64,000 nt of DNA, taken from Pontederia crassipes. Its lineage: Eukaryota > Streptophyta > Magnoliopsida > Commelinales > Pontederiaceae. Shown piece by piece: positions 1 through 13,380 of the stretch. The number at the start of each line of letters is the position of its first letter. The stretch's first letter is position 1. Location: NCBI GenBank assembly GCA_030549335.1, contig CM060192.1, positions 21,642,157-21,706,156 of the forward strand, written 5' to 3'. The notes under the pieces were generated by a model. The model saw nothing but the letters and a program-made list of their open reading frames with translations. It had not been told where the DNA came from and searched no databases. Made by a program: the position numbers and the translations under genes.

Positions 1-249
1 AATACTAACATTTAGATTCGCCTAAATACTAACAGACCCTAAATTCTTCTCCTCCTGTTCAGATTCGCCTCCTTTTCCTTCTCACTTTTTATCTTTTTTT
101 CACCTCCAATCAAACGGACCCTAAATACTAACATTTAGTTGACAATGAGAGGAAAGAAAATTGGACAAATGAACTTTTACATTTAGGGATTGAAACAAAA
201 TAGCACAAAAAAAATAAATAAAAAGGAAAAAAATGGATTTTTCTTTTTA
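1..249. other. AT-rich flank with short repeated words
   Basis: No gene is supported here. The word aaatactaaca occurs three times (near 1, 25 and 123), linked by similar pieces such as agattcgcct and ggaccctaaa. This suggests a degraded short repeat or MITE edge. The word caaacgg also recurs on the far side of the AT-rich block near 2489, so the block may lie inside an older repeat. Confidence 0.3.
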
Positions 250-439
250 TTCTTTTTGTTAAATATATATATATATATAAGCAGAGGTAAAAGTATGAGA
301 GTCGGGAACGCGACAAGTGACGAAATATAACGACGACACATGTCATAAGTCCTATTTTCGAAATTTAAAAATAATATAAAATAAAAATTCAGTTTAAATC
401 TAAAAGCAAATCATAAAAAATTTGTTATATAAGGTAACA

Positions 440-1230
440 ATACATAAAATTTTTTTTATCAATTGAGTCATATAATATTAAACTTTTTTTTTATCAATTT
501 GAGTATGATTAAAATAAATATTATTTTCTTTCTAAAAGATATTATGTAAGTAAAAATAATTTTTATTTTCGGAATTAAAAAATAAATATAAAATAAAATT
601 TTAATTTGAGTCAAGTTAAGATTAATCTTTTCTTTTTATCCATTTGAGTATATTAAAATAAATTATTTTCTTTCTTAAAGATATTTTGTAAGAATTCTTT
701 TTTTTATCAATTTGAGTCATATAAGATTAAACTTTTTTTTATCAATTTGAGTATGATTAAAATAAATATTATTTTATTTCCAAAAGATATTATGTAAGTG
801 AAAAATAATTTTTTATTTTCGGAATTAAAAAATAATATAAAATAAAATTTTAATTTGAGTCAAGTTAAGATTAATCTTTTCTTTTTATCCATTTGAGTAT
901 ATTAAAATAAATTATTTTCTTTCTTAAAGATATTTTGTAAGAATTCTTTTTTTTATCAATTTGAGTCATATAAGATTAAACTTTTTTTATCAATTTGGGT
1001 ATGATTAAAATAAATATTATTTTCTTTCTAAAAGATATTATGTAAGTAAAAAATAATTTTTTATTTTCGGAATTAAAAAATAATATAAAATAATATTTTA
1101 ATTTGAGTCAAGTTAAGATTAATCTTTTCTTTTTATCCATTTGAGCATATTAAAATAAATTATTTTCTTTCTTAAAGATATTTTGTAAGAATTCTTTTAT
1201 TTTCTAAATTTAAAAGTAATATGAAATAAA
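440..1230. repeat. 248-bp tandem repeat, three clear copies plus decayed copies
   Basis: The phrase gtatgattaaaataaata starts near 503, 751 and 999, giving an exact 248-bp period twice. Each unit also carries a gagtcaagttaagattaatc block and a ttaaagatattttgtaag block. Further decayed units can be followed to about 2160. Copies differ by single substitutions and homopolymer length, consistent with replication slippage or unequal exchange inside one element. Confidence 0.8.
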
Positions 1231-2394
1231 AATTTAAATTAAATCAAATTAAGATTTATATTTCTTCTTTTATCAATTTGAGTATGATTATAAGTAAAGA
1301 TAAATAATCTTATAATAGTATGTTATATAAGGTAAAAAAAAGTAAAAGAACTAATTTGTTATTTTCAGAACTAAAAATTTATAAATAAATAATTTAATTT
1401 GAGTCAAATTAAGTTTAATATTTCATTTCTATCAATTTGAGAATGTTTACAAGTAAAAATATTTCCTATTTTTAAAAATTTGTCATTTTCTGGAATTAAA
1501 AAATAATTTAAAATCTCTAATTCAATTTGAGTCATTTTCTGGAGTTTAAAAATAATTTAAAATGTATAATTTAAAAATTTATCAATCTGAGTATGATTAA
1601 AATAAATATTATTTTATTTCTAAAAGATATAATGTAAATAAAAATTAATTTGATATTTTCGGAATTAAAAAAATAATATAAAATAAAATTTTAATTTGAG
1701 TCAAATTAATATTAATATTTTATTTTTATCCATTTGAGTATATCAAAATAAACTATTTACTTTCTAAGTGATATTTTGTAAGTATTTTTTATTTTCAAAA
1801 TTTTGAAATAAAAGATGATTAAATTTATGAGTATTTTTATTATAAGCTTATTCTTTAGTTATGATTGAAATAAATAATATTTTCTTTTCTAAGAATAATG
1901 TATAGATAAAAATAATATTGTTTTAAAAGAGAACATGTTATTTTCGAAATATAAAATAGTTTAAAATAAATAATTCAGACTAAGTCAAATTAAGATTAAT
2001 TTTATCTTTTTTTATCAATTTGAGTATGATTAAAATAAATAATCTTTTCTTTCTAAAAGGTAATGTACAACTATTACATTTTTAGAAGATATTCCTTATT
2101 TTCAAAATTTAGAAATAATTTAAACAAAGAATTCTATTTGAGTCCAATAAAAATTAAAATTTCCTTATAAAATAAATACAAATTTACAAATCATAGAAAA
2201 ATTATGTTTTTGGAAAATAGTTAATTATTTAAGAAAAATTAATTTAAGACATGGGGTCTTGATAGATTAAAATTGAATTTTAAAATTTTTAAAATAGACT
2301 AACTTGTTTATCACATTTAAACGCCAATAAATTAATTTTATTAATTATTATAAATTATAATATCTTAATTCTATATTATTTTTGTAATATTCAT

Positions 2395-2409
2395 CCGTGC
2401 ATCGCACGG
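2395..2409 (+). terminator. Helitron 3' terminal hairpin
   Basis: Perfect 6-bp stem CCGTGC/GCACGG with a 3-nt loop, eight bases before CTAG. In Helitrons this hairpin marks the end of the transposed strand; it is not a transcription terminator in the bacterial sense. Confidence 0.55.
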
Positions 2410-2421
2410 ATTTAGGACTAG

Positions 2422-3424
2422 TTTTATTGGAACACAAAAAAAAAATTTCCTTTCTCTCCCCTCTTTATCCTTCGTTCACCTCAATTCAAACGGTGTAAAA
2501 TATAAATAAATAAAAACCCTTTTAAAGAACACATAAAAAAAGTCTTTCAATTATCATGTGCATGATGCTTGGCTAGAGGCACTATTTTCATCCAAATTCT
2601 CTTGCGTTTGTTAAATTAGTTAGGAAGTGCAATGTAATTATGTAGAGAGTTATGCAATAGAAAAAAAATAAATATGATAAATTAATTTGAATAAAAAAAT
2701 AATTAGTGTAAATATAAAATATAAAATTATTAATTATTAATTATTATATAAATAAAAGTATAAATTTAAAAAATTTTTATTAAAAAAATTATTAAAATTT
2801 ATATTATTTAAATATTAAAAATCAATTTTAAATTAATTTTATTTAATGCAATTTTTATAAAATAATACGTAATAAATAATATTATATAATACTTTATTAT
2901 AAATATTTTATATTTAATAAATAGATTATTTTATATAAGAAAGGTAAAAAAGGAGAAAATGGAAAAAGAAAAAATGTTGAAAAGAAAAAAAGTTCAAATA
3001 AAAAAGAGAAAAAAACCCTTTATAATCAGGGTCACCTTTTTGGAGAAACAAGTTCCGCATCAAATGAATAGTTAATATTTTCACCTTTAAAAAAAAAATA
3101 GAGAACTAAGTTGGAACTAATCCAGGTTCCAACTTGATTCAATTATCAAGGGCAAAGAGTTATATATCAAAACTATCCTTCCTAAAATTCTTAACCTATA
3201 AGCTTTATCTCTATATTTTTTTCATTACCTGTATTTATAATGGTCGGATAAAATTTAAATTCACAATTCAACTAATCTATATTGTTGAGAGTCATATGCT
3301 TGGCTAACTAATGTGAAACTCTTTGCGAAAGTAAAAGTTTTAAACTCGATACCTTCTTCATCAAACATAAACATCCTCAATCTCCATCGATTTATCTCTG
3401 CTCTTTTGTTCGTAACTTTTATGT
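2422..3424. other. AT-rich non-coding stretch
   Basis: No gene is supported. A perfect 10-bp inverted repeat (AAGTTGGAAC at 3108-3117 and GTTCCAACTT at 3126-3135, 8-nt loop) is the only distinct structure. The part near 3300-3400 vaguely resembles the decayed tRNA-like repeats at 60.9 kb. Confidence 0.4.
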
Positions 3425-3680
3425 CATATTGAAAAGAGCTAATTTTTCATTTTATCAAAAGGCAAGAAGATCTTGCGACAAATATTACTGACGGTCGCAT
3501 ATCCCTCGTAATTTTCAAAGGATTTTGCGACGGCTAACAATATCCTTCCGAAATAGAGACTCAAATATTTCCCATGGCTTAAACAGTCACAACTTCCAAC
3601 GGCGAGATAACCATCGCAAGTTTCGGCGCCTATGATCGTCGGAACTTCCGACAGTTGTAATGTCATCAAAAGTTCCCACG
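3425..3680 (+). mobile_element. Left fragment of a degenerate CACTA-type transposon
   Basis: This stretch is dense in degenerate subterminal motifs of the type cttccgac, gcgacgg and cccatggct. The same kinds of motif fill 23220-23900 and 26080-26430. The start near 3425 (catattgaaaagag) resembles the inverted copy of the right end at 26442 (cactataagaaaag) but has lost CACTA itself. The block stops exactly where the gypsy LTR begins at 3681, so it is read as one side of an interrupted element. No duplication could be matched to the right end, so the link is an inference. Confidence 0.35.
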
Positions 3681-4495
3681 TGTCACGCCCTAAAGTTCCA
3701 CGTCCAAAACCCTAGCGTGCCGGCCTTGGAAACCTTCTTACGTGAGGGCGCCAAGAAACCTATCGGACGTCCGCTCTGGACAACCACGCACTAGCACAAT
3801 GAAAACACTAAAGTCAATGCAAGAGAGAAGCACTCAGATTTCAGGGGAAAGCTTGAATATTATTCAATGATCATATAAGGTAGTTATAAAGGTCTATTTA
3901 GACAACTTCGGATTATTACAACATTAACCTCCCTTTTTTATCTATCAGTGAATCAAGGGATCCTTCTTGATCTCCATGAGTGAAAAACCCTTTTTCTAAT
4001 GCTTGTGATTTATCTTCATGATTCCTTATCTCCTCACCAGAAATCATGCCAAGGACGATCTTCCTTATCGCCTTGATTGGGAGGTTCGAAGATAAGTTGC
4101 TGTCTACATCTTATATGCCACCAATCGTCGATCGTTGCTCATGTCCCACTTTCCTACTCGAATGTTGCCACCTTTGTAGGCTGGCATGGGCCTGAATGCA
4201 TTTGCCTCGTCATTGCCAAAGTGCGCATCGCACCATCGTACCGTGCGACCACCGACAAATTGCGCATTATGCCAAATCGGACATTATTCTAAGGTGGGCA
4301 TTGTGCCACCTGCATATTCCTGCATCCCACGGAGCTCCTCGCACCTTCTGCTGAATTTACTCATCCCAAACATCTCATCTTCATCCCAAAATCCTTCTGG
4401 GCACTATTGGGAACCATTGAGATCGTACATGGCCAGATCCTGGCGGGGAGCACCCAACCTGCCATGCATCCAAGCGCCTAATGTGGGGAGTGACA
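3681..4495 (-). repeat. 3' LTR of minus-strand gypsy element G1
   Basis: An 815-bp LTR bounded by TGTCACGCCC and GAGTGACA on the plus strand (TG...CA ends). A purine-rich tract lies just outside it in antisense (4496-4512), so it is the 3' LTR of a minus-strand element. The LTR at 20125-22651 matches it along its length apart from one insertion. Gypsy assignment comes from the integrase tail at 18.4-18.7 kb. Confidence 0.75.
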
Positions 4496-4581
4496 ATCCT
4501 TCCTCCACCGAAGGTGTTACCACCCTTGTTAACGTCTGCTCACTTGGTATGATCGCTGACTCACCAGACTAGCACATTGTG
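4496..4581 (-). other. G1 polypurine tract and 3' internal stub
   Basis: Read on the minus strand, the bases next to the LTR are a purine run (GGTGGAGGAAGGAT), the expected plus-strand primer of an LTR retrotransposon. The remaining bases match 22652-22720, the same region of the neighbouring G1 copy. The sequence is interrupted at 4581 by the large non-coding element and resumes at 18418. Confidence 0.65.
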
Positions 4582-6329
4582 TGTAATGCCCCGGTGTTTT
4601 AAAAAATGTGTTACTTTAAAAAAAGAGGGTAATTTGGTCTTTTGGGCAAAAAAATGAAAACAAATACAAATACGTGGAAAGGAGGAGCGAGAAACCCATC
4701 TCCTCCCTTCAACCGGCCGCCTGAATGCTACAGTGCTCATGAGAAGCCCAAACTGTCGCCACTTTTTGGCACTCCGTTCGTCACCATTCGATCTCCGTTT
4801 TTCACGTGTGAGGTATCGTTGGAAAGAGGGCGACGAGACGAACATTTTGACATAAGGAGATGATCGGTCCACTGTTCGCGACACAGCAAGCATAGAACAT
4901 GAGAGAAGGGGGCAGGGGAGTTCGCTAGCAGTGATTCCGACTTTGATTCGCACCGGTCTTCCTCTTGGTGAGTTGTACATTATTCTCAGGTTGATTAGGA
5001 TAATTTTGATGAGTTTTAAATGTGTTCTTGTTCCAAATCATGGAGGTGGTCGAGATTGAGGTTTTTCGACAACCTTTCCGGCGAACTCCCCCCCTTCTCT
5101 CACGTTCTATAAATTCGGAAACGAGTTGACGAGGGGTTTCGGCCGAGTTCAACACGACGTTATGATAGGTGCTCACATCAGGGAAATTGCATCAAGTTGC
5201 TGTCCGTATGAAAAGTAATCACAAATTACTTGTAGGTTCGTTGATTTCAATTTCCGACCATCCTCCGACATTTTGGACGATTCACCCTCAAAGTTTGATG
5301 GTAAGAGAAAGGAAAATGTGCATATTATATTGATTAGCGGTTATGTGAACTGATTTTAAATAATAATATTTATTATTGATGAAAAGGCGATCGACGATTG
5401 TTCGACATTTCGATGGGTGCGACATTGGTTTCGAGAACGTGGTTACGACATTGGTTTCGAGAGCGTGGTTTCATTATTGTGGTAAGGGATGATTGGTGGC
5501 CGAAATTATTTATAAGATTTAAATTTTCATAATTGATAAGAATTGGTTATAGGGGCTAATTCAAATTATTATATGCTTAATTGGATATGATAGGTGGTCA
5601 TCCGTTAAGTTTTGATTAGGATACTATTAATTGACGATTTCTTTTTCCCTATTGGTAAACATTCTAAAAATTGATGATCAATTTATGAAAATTAGTTTAT
5701 ATGATAGTTATAATTCATTAATTATGAATTTAGGTAAGAAAATTACTTCTAGGTACCAAGATGTCGTTAGAAAGGATTATTATGAAGTGATTAATGAACT
5801 AAAAGATAAATAATATCTAGAAGTTATAAATGTCTTAAATGATAAGATTATGTATGTAAATAAAGTTTGAATGGATGTAATAAGTATTTCTCCTCTTTGA
5901 ACAGATTCGGATGAAAGTTAGTTGAGACTTAAGGAATCAAAGGTGAGGGAACTTACCTCAAATGATATTAATTACTTAACTCTTTGGAGTGGTAATATTG
6001 TCTCATCCGATGTGGGGTAGATATTCGAGATCGTTTTCTTCATGGCATAATCATACTTATTTGTGTACTTTATATGTGTGCCATCATATGAACTGTGATG
6101 TTTTATTATGAATTTTGGAAGCCTATCGATTTTGATAAAAGTTTCTATTATTTTTCTGAATAAAAGATTCGGTTTTGAAATGAAATGTTTTAGTGTGATG
6201 ACTTCAAGCTCCAAACTTTCACCTTGAATATGCCTTCATGCATCATGGGCACTTCATGTAAAAACTCGCATAAGGCAGAGTATTTTCACCTCAGAGAATT
6301 GGTCAACTCCGAGTAGACCGATTGATGAT

Positions 6330-6530
6330 CGATTCACTCTGTGTCAATGGGATACGAAGAGCAGATTCATTACCCTGTGTCAATATAGTGGTACGAGGGG
6401 TGGAATTAGAATAACCATCCGGTGTCAATGGGATACGAAGGGCAGTTCAACGTCCTGTGTCAATGGGATACGAGGGACGGAATTAGAATGACCACCCTAT
6501 GTCAATGGGATACGAGAGGTGAGTTTGATT
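6330..6530 (+). repeat. Degenerate minisatellite of about 40-50 bp in the LARD LTR
   Basis: The phrase gtgtcaatgggatacga(a/g) recurs four or five times with variable spacers (ggaattagaat, gcagttcaac). The same array, more decayed, lies at 17220-17490 in the partner LTR, so it predates the insertion of the element. Confidence 0.7.
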
Positions 6531-6599
6531 TCTCCATTGAGGAGATTGGATATTCATATTTGATGATGATTCCCCGACTTATATTATATTATATATATA

Positions 6600-6604
6600 T
6601 ATGA
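6600..6604. repeat. Target-site duplication TATGA (left copy)
   Basis: Pairs with TATGA at 9291-9295 around the solo LTR. Confidence 0.8.
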
Positions 6605-9290
6605 TGAAATGCTCCCAAAATTCGGCCTCAAATTAGTTGCCGAATCCTAGGCGGCATCACTTTAACTTGACCTAATTTCATAAAACTTTGCAGCGAAAAC
6701 ATTAATATAATAAAACTTAAGACAATGACATCATAAACAGCGGAAGTCTTCATGGATAAATAAAATAAAATCCTAGGATAACATAATCTGACCCATGGGC
6801 CTAATAGGCTCTAACGTATATCCAACAAAGGGTTCTTACAACATAATGAGTTCAAGTAAAATACATGACTCCATAAGGCCCATAAGTCATACATAAATGA
6901 CTCTTACAAGAGTTCATCAACATGACATAATATAAGTAAGATAACTTGGGCCGTAGCCCGACTCGTCCATGTGCAACGTCTTCGTCAAGAGGCCCTTACC
7001 GTCGAACTTATGCCTCATCCATACCTGCACGGATCCATGGGGTGCAGGGGATTTCTCCCGTTAGAATATGTTGAGGCCCATGCATGCTATGACCTTATCA
7101 CATAATCTCTACATGTTATGGCATATGCAAATCTTTATCATGGAACATAAATTATATGCATGCTATGAGCTACTTATGCATACTACATGGCATGTGAGCA
7201 TATCATCATGACAAAATAAGATAACATATAACATCATAATATTTAAGTCAGGCATATCATGACTTATTATTATGCTAATGCATATCATGATCTTATCTTA
7301 CTTTACTTGATCATCTTTCATCATGTCATGATATGATGTGACAAGTGGACATTTACATGGCATCCTCATAAGTGCATACTTCATCATACTTCTTTAACAT
7401 CTTTACTTTATGTCCCAAGTCATTCATCATTCATCTTTTCTTAGATACTTTCTTCTCTTGTTGATTGGGAAGATCATGTTGAGTTCGTGGGAAAAAGACT
7501 AGCTAGGCCATAACTTTGGGTTCGTGGGAGGCCAATAGAGACGCCACGCTTAAGGGTGGAACTCGCCTCCTGGTTCCATGTAAGCCCAATAGAGATGCCA
7601 TGCTTAAGGGTGAAACTCATCTCAACTTATGGAAACGCCACATTTGAGGGTGGAACTCGTTTCCCCGAGAAATGCCACGCTTAAGGGTGGAACTCATTTC
7701 TCTTCCTCGATTGCAACAAGTCACCTTCACGCCAATCCGTCTTTTACTTGCTTTCATCAATACATACAATCAGTCATACATGTTGCATAAGGTCATACAT
7801 ACTTCAAATCATACTATATGTGGACATTCAATCATAGCCAATCAGTTTCCCAAATGGACGACCATTTTGAGTAATGGTCGACCATTAGGAGAGTATCTGT
7901 CGACCGATCGGGTTATCGGTCGACCATTATGGTCCTTTCGGATGATCGAAATCAGACTTCGGTTCGTCCGCTAATAACAGAATGTAACACTCTTCTAAAT
8001 CGGACGACCGCTGGAATAACGATCGACCGCTATTGGTCCTTTCGGAAGTCCGAAATGAGCTTCGGATCGTCCGCTAGTCACAGAATATATCTGTCATTCA
8101 AATCGGACGACCGCTGAGATATCGATCGACTGATACTTGGTTTTCGGGCGACCGAAATAAGGTGCTCAAACGTCCGCTAATCACAGAATGTGTCGAATGT
8201 TTCGACAACACATATCGGATGACCGTTAATATATTGGTCGACCATTACATTACTATCAAACGATCAAAACAGGATGTTTGGTCGCCCGCTAATCACAGAA
8301 TGTTCGACTCTTTCCAAAATGGAAGACCATTATAGAATCGGTCGACCGCTAGACAGAGTGCGACACTACAATGATCTCCAGAACGGTCGATCGATATATT
8401 ATCGGTCGCCCGTTCTAGGCCGACAGAAACCCGATTTTTACATCATTTCATTCCAAATCTTATATACATCAATATTTTGGACATACATTGACTTCCAAAC
8501 ATGATATGAGTCATTCCATGACATTCTTAACATTCTAATCATAATTTACATGGGATTTCACATGAAGACATTTAGAATGCTAATCAATGTCATACATGTA
8601 CATGAGCTTAAACATTTTCATAATAAACCATCATAATAATAATGAATATTCTAATACTAAGCATAATGAGCAATTAGAGCATGAAGCTACTAAACACATG
8701 GCATTCTAATCATGGATGGCAATAGAATAGCAATCTCAAGAACATAACATCAAATGCACATCTTCCTAACCCTTCACTCTAAGAGCAAGTGGGTTTGCTC
8801 TCATGCCCTAATCCATACATTAAAACATTATTAGGGTGAGATTAGGGTCTTGGATCCTCTCAACATACCTCAGCTTACTAATCTTAAACTCTAATCTTCT
8901 TTCTTGAGCTTGGACAACCTTTTCTCCCTCCTTGTTACTATTCCTGAGTTGCTACGGTGATGAGAGAGAGATGGTGAGAGAGCCTACTATGGACCAATGG
9001 TCAAATCACGGTGACTTACTGTAGCAGAAAAATGGCCTCTTCTTTGCTGCTGGCCGAGTGAGCAAGGGGGGAGGAAGTGTGGGGTTGGGTACTGTAGCTC
9101 AAATGGGGTTTTGCTTGGCTCTTTTTGTTGCTGCCGACATGTGCAAATGAGAGGGGGATGGGAGTGGTTAGGTGGGGAGATTAGGGTGTAGTTCATTTAG
9201 TTGGGCTTAGGGACTATATGCGCATGGGCTTGGGCCTTGTGTGGCCAAACTATTTCTTTTTTTTTATTTCCCTTTTTCTCGGATGTTACA
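6605..9290 (-). mobile_element. Solo LTR of a gypsy-type element inside the LARD 5' LTR
   Basis: A 2686-bp unit bounded by TGAAATGCTCCC and GGATGTTACA, flanked by the perfect 5-bp duplication TATGA (6600-6604 and 9291-9295). The partner LTR (17560-17590) has the empty site. The left edge resembles the edge of the Tekay-like LTR at 36073 and its length is similar (2.6-2.7 kb), which suggests a relative in minus orientation. No internal domain or second LTR is present, so it probably arose by LTR-LTR recombination. Between 7850 and 8430 it carries repeated GGTCGACCG-type motifs. A short repeat built on gccacgcttaagggtgga occurs at 7520-7700. Confidence 0.8.
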
Positions 9291-10112
9291 TATGATTTCA
9301 TCATGCATGTGCACACATGACATCCATTTTGCATGATCATTATTTGAATGAGTTTCTTTTGAATAAGATGGATTTTAAATATTTTCTAAAATAAAGATGT
9401 GAATTTTCGCAACAATTTTAATACTTAAGGTAGTCGTTTTAACTCACTGAGCTTAATCCATGCTCAACCCTTCTTTTAATATTTACAGGAAAGGAATACA
9501 TATACTGCATGTTTGTTTGAAAATGGATATTGATTCAAAAGGGATAGTGTGTGAGATTCTGCGGGGAGCGTATCTCTTTTGATACTTTTCGTTTCCCTTT
9601 AAATTGACTATTATGATTTTATATATCTTGACACCGCATCATTTTGTGTTATGGCCCATGATTTATTGTGGATATAAATTGATTGATGGGAGTTGAGGCT
9701 CCATGGTTTATGAATGAGATTATATGGGCGAGTCCCTATCATGGAATTGGATAAGGGCTTGACCCTTAATGGATTTCGGCAATAATTCGATATGTTTTGT
9801 TCGTGTAATAGTTTTGAGACAAAACTCGTATGTTCATATAATTCAAAATATTTGGGTTTGAGTCCCATATTAGTTGATAATTATAAATTGTCAGTGAAAA
9901 TTGCCTGTGAAGTGAAGAATTATGGATAAATATTGTACTTGACACATGAATAAATTTACACATATGTCATGCCAAAATTTTTGGAAATTTTCAGAGTTAG
10001 TTGATTTTTGGAACGTTAATTTTACTTGAAGATTTGAATTTGAATCTAAATGGTTGATTTTTTAGTTTTGCCCCTTGTGGCGCCAAAACGAGTGGAAGGA
10101 CGTCACAAGTTA

Positions 10113-10125
10113 TGGTATCATAGCC
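10113..10125 (+). promoter_or_regulatory. Primer-binding site (tRNA-Met type) of the LARD-like element
   Basis: TGGTATCATAGCC begins five bases after the 5' LTR. It differs at one position from the common plant initiator-tRNA-Met site TGGTATCAGAGCC and marks the start of the internal region. Confidence 0.75.
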
Positions 10126-13100
10126 CAGAGACAAGATCCAATTCACGGAGTGTGGTAAGGAATGGGTAGTTGCATGTTATGTTTGTACATATTCCATTGC
10201 ATGTGAAATTGTTGCTATGAAATTATTATATGCTATGCTATGATGTTCATGAAATGAGATAATTGCTATGGCTATTCACTTGGAGGGATTACATATTTGG
10301 TGCATAAATAAATGCAAGCATGTTGGGTAACATGAGAAAGCTATATTATGTCTTGTGGTACATGAATAAAAATATATTCCTTACTAAATGGATCGATGGA
10401 AGAACCCATGGTTAATTGAATGCCTAATGATAGGCCATGGATTGCGTTGTGATAAAACTTTTAAACATTTTTATTTGACTGATATGAATTATGAGATGCT
10501 TAGGTGCATATGTAGCTATGCTATTTCTCTCATCATATGATAATATCAAGTTGTAATAAAATGAAGTTATTATTTACTACTTATGCAAACTTCGAAAACT
10601 TTGACGTAAGACATATGTTAAGTGTAGAAAATATTAATCTTAACATGAATCTCATGACAACATGGGTATTTGTATTGGTGTATGCTTATAACACACATGG
10701 GTGTGTAATTATGTATGCTAAATAATATGCAATGTTAATGTTGTAAAAAAAAATCACAAACGAAGTATGTCAACCATGAGATAAAGAGGGTCATGTTAAA
10801 GTTGGTTGGTTTGTTATATGGTACAATTGCACATTACCATCATAATTGAATGGTGTTAATGAGTCAAGAGTAATTGAAATAAAGTGGATCTAGTGGAAAT
10901 GATAGTGACAAATATAAGTGTAAATAAAATTAAAAGAAAGTTAATATTTCGATAGGGAATGTCCAAGTGGGCATTCAAAATGAGGCAATTGGGCAACAAA
11001 GAAAAAGGAAGAGAAGAGACACACCAAGATCCCATCAACTGGCATTATTTTGAGTTTAAGGGAGTATAAATATGAGATGTATAGAAGAGGAAAATTTTAA
11101 GTAAGACATATGGCAAATAGGTAATAAAAAACAAAAAGAAGAATTAAAAGTTGGATATGAGTTCAAGTGATTATTTTGTTAAGATTTGTCTTATTATTAG
11201 GAAAGCGGGAACTTAAAATCCATCTGCACTAATCTTGATGAGGTCGAGGATTAACTGACTGGTTGGACCTAAAGTCTAGGCGTAGATCTTGTTGTATACA
11301 AGTTTATATCGAAAATTATCTTACTGGGTCAAACATCTGAAGAATAAAATCTTTAATACAAGTTGTATCTCATATGACCTATAGTACAATTCAAGGATAC
11401 TCTCAACAAAACACATTATGATTTAAACTTATATAAAAAGAAATATATGGACTGGTTAATAGTGATGGCTTTGGTAAATATTGGTAGCTACTAAAGGTAA
11501 AGTAATAAAAATTATATGTTCGCATGTTGACACGTGAAAAGAATCAAGTGTAGAAATAAAATTTGTAGAACTTGGTTGTATAACAAAGGAATCTTTGAAA
11601 ACATTGTTGGTCCCTTGATCATCTCAATGTAGGAACCAAAACATAAGAATAATAACCTCTCATTTGTTTTCATTTCGATAAGTATGCAAATGCCAGGATT
11701 TTCATAGGTTAAGAGAAAAGTTGGAAGAATTTATGGAGACAAATGTAAACTCGATATAATTTTTTTCCATAAAGAAATGATTAAGCTAAGAGTATAAATT
11801 CTATGTTACTAAGTATGATTTGAGTGACTTTAAAAATTTTTGGAGATTGTCAAGAAAATAAAATAATTTGTATTTGATATGGATGAATCATAACAAAATT
11901 GGTACAATATACGTGGATGTAAAATATTTGGGAATAAATCGACTTCTTGAGAAGTGATAGTAAAAATTTTAGATGGTTTATAGTGGTAAATAAGTTAAAA
12001 TGATAGACGAAGCATCTCGGGTTTGTGAATTTCGAGAAGGTGAAAAAAAGGGAAGGAAATTATATATTGATAAGGGAGAATTGGATGAGACTAATTACGG
12101 AAAATATAACTTAATCTTATGTACAAAACCATGAATGAAAATCTAAATGGATAGAGGTCTTTAATAGAGTGGATTTATCCAATTGTTGAAATAAGTATAT
12201 TTCTATGGATGTTGTAGTTGGAGTTTTGTGGAAAAAAAAGGGATACAAGAAGTGATGTGGAAAGGATTTGCTGAATTAAATTTATACGATTAGATGATGG
12301 ATGGTAATGGTTCAGCCTAAATTGAGAATAAATAGATAACAATATAAGTTTTATAATTGTGCAGTCTATTCAATTCATCTTAAGTTAATTGATTGAGCAA
12401 ATTTATGTCTTTGATTATCACTTAGAGTATGCTGAGTTGAAGTTTTCGAAAGATTGATTAGGGTGGGACGCCCTCTAGTCATCGATCGAAAACTCGAACC
12501 TAGCAGTAGATTACGTCATATACGATGTGTTGATTAAAAACTTATCGAAAGAGTGGTTAGAGTGGGACGTCTTTCAATCCTCAATCGTAAGTTTGAGTCA
12601 ACACATCATGCATCATAGTTGGTGGATGGGGAGTTGTTTCAGTAGTACTTTTGAGTGGAGACAATTTATGACTTAAGATTGGAGAATACAAGATTATGAA
12701 TTTTCTTCGTTAGTCTATAAAGAAGGTTGGTGGAAGAAATTTTAAAGGGAAAAGAATTTCAAATACTTTAAAGATTGATGGATAACAAGATCAAATTGGT
12801 TAGATTCTTATATTAAAGTTTATGGGATTTAGCCAGTGAAGAGATCTTCCGTTGATGGGTAGATCATATTCTCAGTTTAGAGTTAAAATAGAATTTTAAT
12901 AACATTGTTGTATTTAGAGTTTCATTGGTCTTAATTTTCGTCAACAAAATAAAAAAAGAGAGAGGAAATTGTGGTTGTGTTAGGAAAATTCCTTACAATG
13001 AATTTCGGAGAAGTGAAAGATAATCCTCATATTTGGAAAATTTGTGCCGTCATTATAAATCTGAACATGTGGGTGCTATAGATATTAGTTGATTGAGTTC

Positions 13101-13380
13101 AATGACACTAAAACTTGTTGGAAGTCAAATTCGATATGGCGAACTTTGATTTGTAATTGCAACCAATCTTCTTAAAAAGCTCGACCAACTATGGTATACA
13201 AAATAAAAAAAAGATTTAAAAATTATTATCTCGAATTTTATGACGGTTTGATAAAAAGTCTGATGGATAAAAAGAATTTAGCCTGAATTGAATTTGAATT
13301 AAATTCTATTTTTCATGGAAAGGGGTTATTTTGAAATTTAAATACATGCATAATAATAATAATTAGTAACAAAAATAATT
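10126..13380. other. Non-coding internal domain of the LARD-like element
   Basis: No reading frame longer than about 60 residues gives a recognisable domain. A decayed direct repeat lies at 12445-12500 and 12544-12600 (gggtgggacgccctctag versus agtgggacgtctttcaat). The 3' border at 14050-14087 keeps a faint version of the gypsy polypurine region (attttgaagatgaaatta), supporting gypsy ancestry. Very decayed pol sequence cannot be excluded by eye. Confidence 0.55.

Larger units (their letters stand above)
250..2421 (+). mobile_element. Candidate non-autonomous Helitron (3' end clear, 5' end not)
   Basis: The 3' end has the plant Helitron signature: a GC-rich hairpin (CCGTGC, loop ATC, GCACGG at 2395-2409), eight bases, then CTAG at 2418-2421 followed by T. 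Helitrons typically end in CTRR a few bases after such a hairpin and insert between A and T. The body is AT-rich, has no coding capacity and is filled with tandem repeats, which is common in non-autonomous members. The 5' end (TC after A) could not be fixed and the start given is only approximate. No Rep/helicase ORF is visible. Confidence 0.5.
4582..10107 (+). repeat. 5' LTR of the LARD-like element (carries a nested solo LTR)
   Basis: It is 5526 bp long but contains a 2686-bp insertion at 6605-9290. Without that it is about 2.84 kb, matching the 3' LTR once its own CACTA insertion is removed (about 2.90 kb). Many substitutions separate the two LTRs, so the insertion is old. Small ORFs inside it are not supported as genes. 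Confidence 0.8.

Noticed and set aside
4186-4572. A 128-residue frame as a host gene
   Set aside because: It lies inside the G1 LTR and its counterpart recurs at 22.3-22.8 kb as repeat sequence.
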